This document shows positions 9,909 through 17,465 of a DNA stretch of 64,000 nucleotides, in pieces. Under the pieces are notes generated by a model, which was not told the DNA's origin, did not search any database, and saw only the letters and a list, made by a program, of their open reading frames with translations. The DNA comes from an uncultured Lachnobacterium sp. GTDB lineage: Bacteria > Bacillota > Clostridia > Lachnospirales > Lachnospiraceae. The stretch lies in the NCBI GenBank assembly GCA_937889225.1, contig CALAST010000096.1, forward strand, positions 1 to 64,000, written 5' to 3'. The translations under genes and the position numbers were made by a program. Numbering within the stretch: position 1 is the first letter of the stretch; every line of letters begins with the position of its first letter.

Positions 9909-9939
9909 AAGCAGGAAATCTTTCCATGACTTCCTGCTT
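9909..9939. terminator. bidirectional terminator
   Basis: AAGCAGGAA (9909-9917) pairs with TTCCTGCTT (9931-9939) between the converging XRE regulator and GNAT gene. On the minus strand it is followed by TTTTCTC; on the plus strand a T-run comes ten bases later. Confidence 0.6.
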
Positions 9940-9971
9940 ACCACCATCTTTTTTCGAGATAGAAACTTATT

Positions 9972-10586
9972 TTATAATAATCTTAAAAGTTGTATTAATT
10001 CATGTGATTCATTTGTATCTGAACTTGTCTGTCTAGCATCAAATGGTTGAAAACGATTTTTCTGATAAAAAGATAACAATTTTTCTTCTTTTTCTGCTTC
10101 CAAAAAGGTGATTACTCCACCACCCATATACTGCATATCCTCAATCACTTGCCATGCCAATTCTAAAAGTTCTTCTCCTGTAATCTCTTTTTCTCTGCCA
10201 TTTGCATAGTTTTTACCAAGTTGTGCAATCAAATATGCTGACATGGTATATGTACGAGACTGTTCATCAAAAGCACTCACTCTCTTTAATTTTCGTTTTA
10301 CTGTATTACTGACAGTTTCACCTCTCACCATTAAAGGCTTTAATGCAATCGAAAAATAGGCAAGTAATGCTCCATCCTCTATGGAACACACTAAATAAGT
10401 TACAGATTGGTTCTTCTTTGTAAATTCAATCGCACTTCTTTTCAAAAATCGCTCTACATCCGGATTTTTTGGACAGGAAAAGCCGGAAAGTATCCCGACA
10501 AGTGCCGGCTCTCCGACTTCCTCATTATCTCCTAATGTCAAATATTCACGAATGTTTATCACAAAAAATTTATCTTTAGTCGACAT
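9972..10586 (-). CDS. GNAT acetyltransferase, probable toxin
   Basis: This 204-residue protein has the layout of a GNAT N-acetyltransferase: an acceptor half with YLVCSIEDGALLAYFSIAL, a central AYLIAQLGKNY strand, GREKEITGEELLELAWQVIE, and a terminal FYQKNRFQPF typical of the last GNAT strand. Together with the small overlapping upstream gene it looks like a GNAT toxin-antitoxin pair; TacT and AtaT relatives acetylate aminoacyl-tRNA. The start overlaps the antitoxin stop by 11 bases. Toxicity is inferred from arrangement and size. Confidence 0.7.
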   Translation of the reverse strand: MSTKDKFFVINIREYLTLGDNEEVGEPALVGILSGFSCPKNPDVERFLKRSAIEFTKKNQSVTYLVCSIEDGALLAYFSIALKPLMVRGETVSNTVKRKLKRVSAFDEQSRTYTMSAYLIAQLGKNYANGREKEITGEELLELAWQVIEDMQYMGGGVITFLEAEKEEKLLSFYQKNRFQPFDARQTSSDTNESHELIQLLRLL

Positions 10587-10764
10587 TCGCTTTTTTCCTC
10601 TTTTCCATAAATTTTCTTAACTGTTCTTCACCTTTTACCTGTCTTGCCGAAACAGAAATTCGAATTGGACGATTATTTGCAGATTCCTCAATCGCATCCG
10701 CAAACAACTCTATCTGCTTGGCACCAGATATAATAAAATTATTGGTAATACTTGAAGTTGCCAT
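10576..10764 (-). CDS. probable antitoxin of the GNAT toxin
   Basis: A 62-residue charged protein begins MATSSITNNFIISGAKQIE and ends in a basic tail (KFMEKRKKANVD). It directly precedes and overlaps the GNAT gene, as antitoxins do, with GAGGAGG before its ATG. It is not a clear DUF1778 ribbon-helix-helix antitoxin, the usual GNAT partner. Similar small proteins occur with GNAT proteins in Firmicutes mobile elements, as I recall; this has not been checked. Confidence 0.6.
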   Translation of the reverse strand: MATSSITNNFIISGAKQIELFADAIEESANNRPIRISVSARQVKGEEQLRKFMEKRKKANVD

Positions 10765-10844
10765 TCCATTACACCTCCTCTATCAATATGTCTTATTCAG
10801 TCTTTTTTATGCGTCTATTTTATTTTATGAAAATACAGTTACTT

Positions 10845-11063
10845 TTACAATACAGCTTCATCGCGAACTAATTCTATCACATCCGTAATTTCACACTCTA
10901 ATGCCTTACAAATTTTAGCAAGCGTATCCATACTGATATGTTTTCCTTCTTTTCCCATATTTGCAATCATATTTGTTGTCAAACCTGCAGATATTCTTAA
11001 ATCTTCTTTTCTCATATTTTTTTCTATCAATGTATGCCAAAGTGGTTTATAGCTGATGTGCAT
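10845..11063 (-). CDS. small XRE/YozG-type HTH regulator
   Basis: A 72-residue protein that is almost entirely one helix-turn-helix: KPLWHTLIEKNMRKEDLRISAG, then TNMIANMGKEGKHISMDTLAKICKALECEITDVIEL. This matches the compact Cro/C1-type regulators common in Clostridia. It lies upstream of the toxin-antitoxin pair in the same direction, 80 bases away, and could repress it or the conjugation genes. A weak ribosome site is present. The target is not shown by the sequence. Confidence 0.8.
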   Translation of the reverse strand: MHISYKPLWHTLIEKNMRKEDLRISAGLTTNMIANMGKEGKHISMDTLAKICKALECEITDVIELVRDEAVL

Positions 11064-11283
11064 CTTGTGTTCCTACTTTCTTCTGCTCGCTGAATATCCC
11101 AACAGGCAGATATTTTTCATAAAATATATTAATATTACCAAGTAAGCATTTCTAATAAAAAATTTATATTTATGCTTCTTAGCCATTCTTATTATATCAT
11201 TTATCTTGCGAAATCGCAATTTATTCTTATATTTATATCCATTTTTTACGTCCGGATTGTGCTTTCCTTTCATTTTTTTACAA

Positions 11284-11442
11284 CTAATTTGCCATTAACT
11301 GCTTTACGCCCTGTGATTTGGATGCTCCGTTTTCACTTCCATACCCTTCCAAAAGGTTAATGACACCCCATACGCCAATACCGCCTCCAAGTGCTGTCAC
11401 AACAGTTTTCAAACCTGCAACGGTTGTTGTAAAAAATTCCAT
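11284..11442 (-). pseudogene. Maff2-family mobile element protein, truncated
   Basis: From an ATG at 11442 (GAGG 8 bases upstream) 52 residues can be read, including VTALGGGIGVWGVINLLEGYG and KSQGVKQLMA, the hallmark of Maff2 proteins found just after virD4 in this family of elements. The frame ends with AN and a TAG at 11284, where family members continue into a second hydrophobic segment. The C-terminal membrane half is missing. The truncation marks the point where the downstream mating-pore genes are absent. Confidence 0.7.
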
Positions 11443-11579
11443 TCATTTTACCTCGTTTCTTCATTTTTTATTTACTTCGTTTCCATATTCAATTTTTCCA
11501 TTAAAAAAAGAGTTTAGAATGTTGCTTTTCATTCAAAAACTCTTATACCGGATATTGCCTCCGTTCCTATTTGTTTTTT

Positions 11580-11604
11580 ACTTGTGGTCACTTTGTCCAC
11601 AAGT
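11580..11604. repeat. single copy of a 25-bp palindromic repeat
   Basis: ACTTGTGG and CCACAAGT arms with TCACTTTGT in between form a near-perfect palindrome just past the stop codon of the repeat-bearing gene. The same palindrome occurs as a four-copy array at 11936-12068 and a three-copy array at 14612-14708. It may fold as a terminator here, although no long T-run follows. Confidence 0.7.
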
Positions 11605-11605
11605 G

Positions 11606-12088
11606 TTATTCCTTTTCTCCATACGCAAGTTCAGCAGCATCTAAAAATTCTTGTGTGGCAACTACCGCCTCCCAGCCTAGTTTAATCATTTGCAAACGTT
11701 CTATAAAATCTAGGATGGAAATAAGGTACTCCAAATATTCTTCTGCCTCACGTTCGGTCATATCACCTCCACATTCTTCCAATTCGCTTTCCATAAGCTC
11801 ATCTATAAGTTCCTTATTTCTGGAAAGAACTGTTCCAACCTGCAAAATTCCTAAATGAAATTGCGATGTTTTCAGCATCATTTCCTTCAGTTTTCTACTC
11901 AACATTGACTTTTTATCTAAAAATTCTTCACATTCACTTGTGGTCATTCTGTCCATAAGTCCTTCATCTTCACTTGTGGTCATTCTGTCCACAAGTCCTT
12001 CATCTTCATTTGTGGTCATTTTGTCCATAAGTTCTTCATCTTCACTTGTGGTCATTCTGTCCATAAGTTCTTCCATCTCCATTTTCAT
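11606..12088 (-). CDS. hypothetical protein with 12-residue tandem repeats
   Basis: The start is the ATG at 12088, preceded by GGAGGAG 7 bases upstream; it overlaps the end of virD4 by 47 bases. The 160-residue product has four 12-residue repeats of the form L-M-D-R-M-T-T-S-E-D-E-G near its N-terminus, encoded by a 36-bp DNA repeat whose core is a 25-bp palindrome. The remainder is helical (KLKEMMLKTSQFHLGI and REAEEYLEYLISILDFIERLQMI). I do not recognise the family. Position just after virD4 suggests a conjugation accessory protein. Confidence 0.6.
   Translation of the reverse strand: MKMEMEELMDRMTTSEDEELMDKMTTNEDEGLVDRMTTSEDEGLMDRMTTSECEEFLDKKSMLSRKLKEMMLKTSQFHLGILQVGTVLSRNKELIDELMESELEECGGDMTEREAEEYLEYLISILDFIERLQMIKLGWEAVVATQEFLDAAELAYGEKE
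11936..12068. repeat. four-copy 36-bp palindromic array inside a gene
   Basis: Four copies at 11936, 11972, 12008 and 12044 each have a 25-bp palindromic core (ACTTGTGGTCA, TTC, TGTCCACAAGT or close) and an 11-bp linker. The period of 36 keeps the reading frame and encodes the D-R-M-T-T-S-E-D-E repeats of the overlapping gene. Confidence 0.85.
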
Positions 12089-13910
12089 TATCTTTCTCCT
12101 CCATGTTTCCAAAATCAACCACTTCATCTACAACAGTATTCTGCTTTACTGTAAATTTTGTGCGATTTTTTAAATAATTTTCCACATCAAACGCATTTTT
12201 CTCATCATAATCTGATAAATATTGATACTGCTTGTGCTTGGTTATATCAAATTTATTCGAAAAAAATGGTCTTACACCTCTTAACTGCATGATACATTTT
12301 TCGCCATCCATAACAGCAATCTCATCCTGGCTCATCAATTCACGCCCTGTTTTTTGGTAACTGACACCATAAGACGGAGAACTTCCTCTTGTATCAGAAG
12401 TATTGCAATAATCAATCGTTTCCTTGCCTAACAGTTCTGCCATATCCTTTAAAGTAGATTTTTCACTTCCACCAAGAAATAATGTCGTGTCACAATTCCC
12501 TTCAATCGTGTCTGCATGGTCTTTGTAAATTGCTTTTAACTGGGATTTCGACTGTAAAATAACACTTGCTGAAATTTCTCTGCTTCGTATCGTAGCAATC
12601 AGTTTTTCAAACTTTGGAATTTGTCCAATATTCGGAAATTCATCCAAAATACAACGTACATGAATCGGAAGTCTGCCATGATACACATCATCTGCTTTAT
12701 CACATAAAAGATTAAACATCTGACTATACATAATCGCAGCCAAAAAGTTAAAGGTATCATCCGTATCGGAAATGATAACAAAAAGTGCTGTTTTTTCTTC
12801 TCCCAATCGGTCAAGTTCCAATTCATCATACATGGTAAGTTCACGCAATTCCTGAATATCAAATGGAGCAAGTCTTGCACCACAAGAAATTAATATTGAT
12901 TTTGCCGTTTTGCCAGCAGCAAGTTTGAATTTTTTATATTGTCTTACCGCAAAATGTTCCGGATTTTCTTTTTCCAATTCTTCAAACATCAAATCCACCG
13001 GATTTTTAAAGGTTTCATCATCTTCTCTTGTTTCACTTGCATTTATCATATCAAGCAAGGTAGAAAAGTTCTGTTCTTCTTCCACGCACTCATAATAAAT
13101 GTAACCAATTAAGGCTGTGTAAAGAAGTTTTTCAGCTTTGACCCAAAAATCTTCGGCTGATTTTTCTCCTTCGCCTTTCGTATTGGCAATAATAACTGTT
13201 ACCAGTTTTAAAATATCTTTTTCACTACGAATATACGCAAACGGATTGTAATGCATGGATTTCTTAAAATTAATCGTATTTAACACTTTGACTTTGTATC
13301 CATTCTTCACTAACATAAAACCACACTCAATAATGAGTGTTCCTTTCGGATCTGTTACAACATAGGAACTGTGCATCTGCATCAGATTGGGTTTCACAAA
13401 AAATCGCGTCTTACCAGAACCGGAACCTCCGATAACAATGATATTTTTGTTTCGGGCATACTTGGCAAACTTTGGTCTGCCCATCATCATTAAAAATTCG
13501 GTTGCTGTAAGGATAATGTTATTTTCAAATATCTCATCCATGTAAGGTGCAATATCTTTTGCTGTTCCCCATCGTGCCGAACCGTATTCTCTGCCATGAC
13601 GGAACTTCTTTGCATTTTTCCTTTTCAGAAAAACTGCTATCCATAATCCACTTCCTGCTAACAATCCTACAACTATATCTTGTTCCTGAAAACTTGGAAA
13701 CGGATTTGCAAATGCAACAGTTACATTTCCCATAACATACATGAATTTATCAAATACATTGCTTCCATCACTCATGCGATACTGCCAAGAAAATTTATCA
13801 AATACATATCCAAACGCAAGATAGGGCAAACTTGCAAGAAACTGTTTTTTCCAAGCAATTCCTTTTATTTTGGCAACCATTCTTTTTAACCAATTCTTCC
13901 ATTGGTTCAT
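12042..13910 (-). CDS. virD4: VirD4-like conjugal coupling protein, CD1115 family
   Basis: The 622-residue protein has two N-terminal hydrophobic segments (about 29-45 and 83-95), a Walker A GGSGSGKTRFF near residue 160, a TDPKGT segment, ILDEFPNIGQIPKFEKLIAT, and SASVILQSKSQL with a QL-rich end typical of TraG/VirD4 ATPases. Coupling proteins hand the relaxase-DNA complex to a type IV secretion channel at the membrane. Its start overlaps the pcfB stop by four bases (ATGA). The gene is intact although the rest of the channel genes are not seen in this window. Confidence 0.92.
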   Translation of the reverse strand: MNQWKNWLKRMVAKIKGIAWKKQFLASLPYLAFGYVFDKFSWQYRMSDGSNVFDKFMYVMGNVTVAFANPFPSFQEQDIVVGLLAGSGLWIAVFLKRKNAKKFRHGREYGSARWGTAKDIAPYMDEIFENNIILTATEFLMMMGRPKFAKYARNKNIIVIGGSGSGKTRFFVKPNLMQMHSSYVVTDPKGTLIIECGFMLVKNGYKVKVLNTINFKKSMHYNPFAYIRSEKDILKLVTVIIANTKGEGEKSAEDFWVKAEKLLYTALIGYIYYECVEEEQNFSTLLDMINASETREDDETFKNPVDLMFEELEKENPEHFAVRQYKKFKLAAGKTAKSILISCGARLAPFDIQELRELTMYDELELDRLGEEKTALFVIISDTDDTFNFLAAIMYSQMFNLLCDKADDVYHGRLPIHVRCILDEFPNIGQIPKFEKLIATIRSREISASVILQSKSQLKAIYKDHADTIEGNCDTTLFLGGSEKSTLKDMAELLGKETIDYCNTSDTRGSSPSYGVSYQKTGRELMSQDEIAVMDGEKCIMQLRGVRPFFSNKFDITKHKQYQYLSDYDEKNAFDVENYLKNRTKFTVKQNTVVDEVVDFGNMEEKDNENGDGRTYGQNDHK

Positions 13911-14386
13911 AAGGATTGCCCTCTGTCTTTGTGTTTTTCTTTTTCCAACACTTTCTGTTTGGCAACAACATCTTTGAACTGTTCCAATTTTTTCTTCACA
14001 GACACCTGACGTTTATTTTTGCGTTCATTTGCTTTGACAAATTCTTTAAATGCCTGCGTGAGTGCATCTCCATCTTTTGCTTTGAAAAATACCAAATATT
14101 TTGGTGGGTTTACTGTTTTATCTTTTTTTACTGCAAAATCTACGTTATATCTCGCTGCAATCTTTTGAAATGATTTGATATTTCCCTGCGTTATTTCAAT
14201 GTTGGTGACACCTTCATTTTGTCCTATCAGTTCCTTTACGGATTGTTTTCCACGTTTTGGCAATGCAGATTTTCGTTTTTGTACATCAAGATACGCACGA
14301 AACATCTTGGCAAGAAGATTTGCTGTTAGCTTGGAAGTATTTACTGTCATCACAATGGTTTTCTGTGTAATTTCTTCTTGTAACAT
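13907..14386 (-). CDS. pcfB: PcfB-family conjugation protein (DUF3801)
   Basis: A 159-residue protein starting MLQEEITQKTIVMTVNTSKLTANLLAKMF, with SVKELIGQNEGVTNIEI and FFKAKDGDALTQAFKEFV, matching PcfB relatives that precede virD4 in Gram-positive elements. PcfB of Enterococcus plasmid pCF10 works as a relaxase accessory factor bridging oriT complex and coupling protein. AGGAGG lies 8 bases before the ATG. The tail is highly basic, as expected for DNA contact. The four-base overlap with virD4 indicates coupled translation. Confidence 0.88.
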   Translation of the reverse strand: MLQEEITQKTIVMTVNTSKLTANLLAKMFRAYLDVQKRKSALPKRGKQSVKELIGQNEGVTNIEITQGNIKSFQKIAARYNVDFAVKKDKTVNPPKYLVFFKAKDGDALTQAFKEFVKANERKNKRQVSVKKKLEQFKDVVAKQKVLEKEKHKDRGQSL

Positions 14387-14398
14387 CTTGACTGCCTC

Positions 14399-14539
14399 CT
14401 ACATGATTTTTCTCCCATACCGGAATGGACGGTCACAAGGATATTTCCATCGTTTTTTGTGAAATGATTGCTCTTTCTGCTTTATGTTCCTTTTGCGAAT
14501 CCCTAAAGGTTTTATTGCTTCTTTTTGTTTCAATTCCAT
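14399..14539 (-). CDS. small basic protein upstream of pcfB
   Basis: A 46-residue reading frame from an ATG at 14539, with GGAG four bases upstream, ends 12 bases before pcfB. The product is very basic (LGIRKRNIKQKEQ, FHKKRWKY, RYGRKIM) with one cysteine. Its fit between pcfB and the upstream gene supports it being real. No family is recognised. Confidence 0.4.
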   Translation of the reverse strand: MELKQKEAIKPLGIRKRNIKQKEQSFHKKRWKYPCDRPFRYGRKIM

Positions 14540-14593
14540 CGTCTCCTTTCCTTTTTCTCTATGGTGGCACAAGCAGTCTTCTTAAATATCGTT

Positions 14594-14750
14594 TCATATT
14601 GTTTCCTTTCTGCTTTTGGACATCATGTCCAAAGGCTTTTTATTTTCACTTGTGGACATCGTGTCCAAAGGCTTCTTATTTTCACTTGTGGTCATACTGT
14701 CCACAAGTTCTAAAGCACAAAAAGGACAGCTATAAACGATTTTCGTTCAT
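14594..14750 (-). pseudogene. frameshifted zinc-ribbon/repeat protein
   Basis: An ATG at 14750 with GAGGG upstream opens MNENRL and then hits TAG at 14730-14732. In the +1 frame the sequence continues SCPFCALELVDSMTTSENKKP, then two more 12-residue repeats (LDTMSTSENKKP, LDMMSKSRKE) to a TGA at 14594. The CPFC motif and DxM(T/S)TSE repeats resemble a real small gene, and the repeats match those in the gene at 11606-12088. Either one base was lost or gained at the junction, or the stop at TTA-TAG-C is bypassed by a +1 shift. Confidence 0.5.
14612..14708. repeat. three-copy 36-bp palindromic array
   Basis: Copies at 14612-14636, 14648-14672 and 14684-14708 have the same 25-bp palindromic core and 36-bp period as the array at 11936-12068. 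The linkers (TTTTTATTTTC type) differ from those of that array (CCTTCATCTTC type). The encoded peptide is in the same register. Confidence 0.8.
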
Positions 14751-14788
14751 AACCGCCCTCTCGCTGTTATTTTTCTTTTTCATCTCAT

Positions 14789-15340
14789 CTATTTTTCTTG
14801 GTACAAGAAACACTCTTTTTCATGTGCATATATCATACCGATTGCCTGCAAATACGAATACATTATCGTAGAACCTACAAATTTCATTCCTCTTTTTTGC
14901 AAATCTTTTGAAATACGATCTGATAGTTCTGAAGTTGTTCTGTCTGTTTCATACACTATCATACCCTGTGTAAATTTCTGTAAATACGCATAAAATGTTC
15001 CATGTTCCCTTTGTATCTCCTGAAATATTTTACTGTTTGTTATCGTTGCACGAATTTTCAAACGATTTCTTATAATCCCTTTGTTTTCCAGCAATTCCTG
15101 TACTTTTTCGTCATCATAACTGCATACTTTATCTATATCAAAATTATCAAATGCTTTTCGAAAATGTTCTCTTTTATTCAACACACATTCCCAAGATAAT
15201 CCTGCCTGAAAAGACTCCAAAACCAACATTTCATACAAATAACTGTCGCTAAAATTTGGAATTCCTCATTCTTCATCATGGTATTTTATGTACGTTGCAT
15301 TTTTCAGATTACACCATCTGCATCTTATTTTTTTATCCAT
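14789..15340 (-). pseudogene. tag: DNA-3-methyladenine glycosylase I, nonsense mutant
   Basis: Read from an ATG at 15340, the frame gives CRWCNLKNATYIKYHDEE, a TGA at 15266-15268, then GIPNFSDSYLYEMLVLESFQAGLSW and a normal Tag C-terminus ending YLQAIGMIYAHE. Total length with the stop bridged is 183 residues, which suits the family. Tag enzymes have Trp after YHDEE, so a TGG to TGA change explains the stop. The enzyme removes 3-methyladenine from DNA; here it is probably inactive. A shorter product from 15238 would lack the N-terminal zinc-binding cysteines. Confidence 0.75.
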
Positions 15341-15372
15341 GCCGATACCTTCTTTCTGTTGATGATACCGTT

Positions 15373-15401
15373 AAAATAGCATACCTCTGTTTCATCTGCA
15401 A
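15373..15401 (-). promoter_or_regulatory. possible promoter upstream of tag
   Basis: TTGCAG (15396-15401) and TATTTT (15373-15378) are 17 bases apart on the minus strand, about 30 bases before the tag start codon. The -10 is weak. Confidence 0.3.
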
Positions 15402-15440
15402 GTTTGGATATTCCATTCAAAACCACACGCAAAAAGAGAA

Positions 15441-17465
15441 TCAGACAATCCCTGCTTCTTGCCATCCACCACCATACATATCGTGTTGTACTGCCTGTTG
15501 ATAATAATGACTTATGGTATTGCCGGCATTATATAACGCAGTTATCATGTAGGATTTGATATTTCCAATTTTGCTCACTATTTTACGCATACAGTCTATG
15601 ACATATGTTAAGTGGGAACTGTTTAATTTCAAAAACTTTGATTTCACAAGCTCGTAAGGGTAATTTTCCCCTGATACACGAATCGATTTTCGTTTCACAC
15701 AAACCACATCACAGACAATTTCAAACAGTTCTTCATACAGTTCTCGGTCATTCCAAGTTTTGTCCTGCATAAAAAGGTCATACTCCAAATTCTTTTTAAT
15801 CAACGAAACATAGTCTGAGAAATTATCCAATCTATCACATCTATCATTTCTCTTATCTGATAGATGGATAGGATAGATAGGATTGTTATCACTTACATTC
15901 GTATAATTATTATTGGTATAGTTAGTATTAGTATAATTAGGGTCTAATTCTTGGACTTGTACAAGTTCAACTTCTGAATTTTCAGAAATACAATCTTTGT
16001 ATTTCCTGAAGTCTAAATTTTGAACTTCTGGAAATGCAGGTGTAAAATGTTCCAAATTCTCATTGTAAAGCGAACACACATACTCCGTTTTCGCTACTTG
16101 TTCATGAATGCTGTCAACTCCATTACTTCTGCATTCCGATAAAGAAATTTCGGATTCCTGCACATTTACAATTTCTTCATCAAAATCATATACTGGTTCT
16201 TCAACACTTTTATATAAGTCCCAATCGCTCATATCTGAATATTCCATTGTAAAATCGTTTGTTTCGACCTTATTATAAGGCATATCAGAATACGGATAAC
16301 TGTTTTCTTTGGTTTCCGTTTCTCCATATAAGCAAATGCGTTCTTTTGCTATCTCATTTGGATTTTCAATACCCAACTGGCGCAAAAATGCAAGTTCTTC
16401 TTCACTAAACGCATCATCTTTTTGCACTTGTGTACGGGTTCTCTTATAAGCTACTTCTCCATTCATACATTCTGCTTGCTCTTTAAGATAAGAAACATTC
16501 TTACTATTTGTATTGGTCACATCTGTTGGAAAATTCCAATCGGTTCGGTGTGTAATATCCATTCCATATACAGCATTAGAAACATTCCATCTTACATCTG
16601 TATCTGTAATATCTGTTCCATATACAGAATTAGAACTATCCCATGTTACATCTTCTGTGATTTCCAATTCTGCCACAGTTCCGAAAATATGCTTATGATT
16701 TTCTGCAACTTTTCTTTCTTTAGAAACTTTATATTCCCCATATTCCCTGAAGTCTAAATTTTGAACTTCTGGAAATTCAAGTTGTATATGCTCTGAAATA
16801 TGACCTTTCGGCTTATTTTGCTCTACATCATAAAACGAATTTTCAGCATCTGTATTCGCTACTTGCTCATAATCGCAACCTACTTCGTTGCTTCTGCGTT
16901 TCACTTCTTCCAAAACATCTGATTGAAATTTTTCTGTGCTTTCCAAACCAGTTACCTTCAACATATCTGTCTGATACGAATTGTTCGTTCCGTAACTGCT
17001 TACGTTTGGAACATTACTATCGGATTTTTCTGATTTTCCACCACCATGATTGTTTGGAACATCATCTTCTGATTTCTCATTCTTTTTCTGCATTACTGTC
17101 GCAAAATTTTTCACATAAATAATATCCGGTCTTCCAAGTCCCTGTCTTTTTTTCTCTATCAGACCAATCCCTTTTTTACTGTCCAATTCTGCCATGATTT
17201 TTGTTGCTGTTCCTCTTGCACAACTCAAATCACTCATGATTTCTTCTATTTTATAATAAATATAGACTTTGTTCTCTGCATCCAACCATCCATTCTTCAT
17301 AGATAAGGACATACGGTCTAACAATAATCCGTACAATAATTTTGCATCACTTGATAAATTTTCAAATCGCTTATCTTTTATCAATAATCTCGGCACACGA
17401 TAGAAAGCGAATTGTTCTGCTTCTATCCCATAATAATAATCAAATCCCAACTGTTTGCCCATCAT
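15441..17465 (-). CDS. repA: RepA_N/DUF6017 replication initiator-like protein
   Basis: The first 115 residues form a RepA_N winged-helix domain (EAEQFAFYRVPRLLIKDKRF, LSSDAKLLYGLLLDRM, then IYYKIEEIMSDLSCARGTA). A long variable middle of about 450 residues carries duplicated segments (PEVQNLDFR twice, VYGTDIT/VYGMDIT). The final 110 residues match the DUF6017 end (YELVKSKFLKLNSSHLTYVIDCM, SYMITALYNAG). Proteins of this type sit beside parAB in Firmicutes elements and probably start replication of the excised circle. The ATG overlaps the region of the parB stop (TAAATG). Confidence 0.85.
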   Translation of the reverse strand: MMGKQLGFDYYYGIEAEQFAFYRVPRLLIKDKRFENLSSDAKLLYGLLLDRMSLSMKNGWLDAENKVYIYYKIEEIMSDLSCARGTATKIMAELDSKKGIGLIEKKRQGLGRPDIIYVKNFATVMQKKNEKSEDDVPNNHGGGKSEKSDSNVPNVSSYGTNNSYQTDMLKVTGLESTEKFQSDVLEEVKRRSNEVGCDYEQVANTDAENSFYDVEQNKPKGHISEHIQLEFPEVQNLDFREYGEYKVSKERKVAENHKHIFGTVAELEITEDVTWDSSNSVYGTDITDTDVRWNVSNAVYGMDITHRTDWNFPTDVTNTNSKNVSYLKEQAECMNGEVAYKRTRTQVQKDDAFSEEELAFLRQLGIENPNEIAKERICLYGETETKENSYPYSDMPYNKVETNDFTMEYSDMSDWDLYKSVEEPVYDFDEEIVNVQESEISLSECRSNGVDSIHEQVAKTEYVCSLYNENLEHFTPAFPEVQNLDFRKYKDCISENSEVELVQVQELDPNYTNTNYTNNNYTNVSDNNPIYPIHLSDKRNDRCDRLDNFSDYVSLIKKNLEYDLFMQDKTWNDRELYEELFEIVCDVVCVKRKSIRVSGENYPYELVKSKFLKLNSSHLTYVIDCMRKIVSKIGNIKSYMITALYNAGNTISHYYQQAVQHDMYGGGWQEAGIV
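16005..16035. repeat. 31-bp direct repeat, copy 1, within repA
   Basis: Identical over 31 bases to 16746-16776. It encodes FPEVQNLDFR in the minus-strand frame. A recent internal duplication is the simplest explanation. Confidence 0.8.
16746..16776. repeat. 31-bp direct repeat, copy 2, within repA
   Basis: Second identical copy of the repeat at 16005-16035, 741 bases away, in the same reading frame. Confidence 0.8.

Noticed and set aside
11073..11273. 66-residue minus-strand frame in the element
   Set aside because: No ribosome site, low-complexity Lys/Ile composition, and no recognisable motif; probably chance.
11936..12068. Regular 36-bp array that looks like a CRISPR
   Set aside because: The 11-bp linkers are conserved rather than unique, the unit is in frame and encodes a peptide repeat, and no cas genes are near.
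15266..15268. UGA in tag as a selenocysteine codon
   Set aside because: The family has Trp here, and I see no SECIS-like hairpin just downstream that is specific to the site; a nonsense mutation is simpler.
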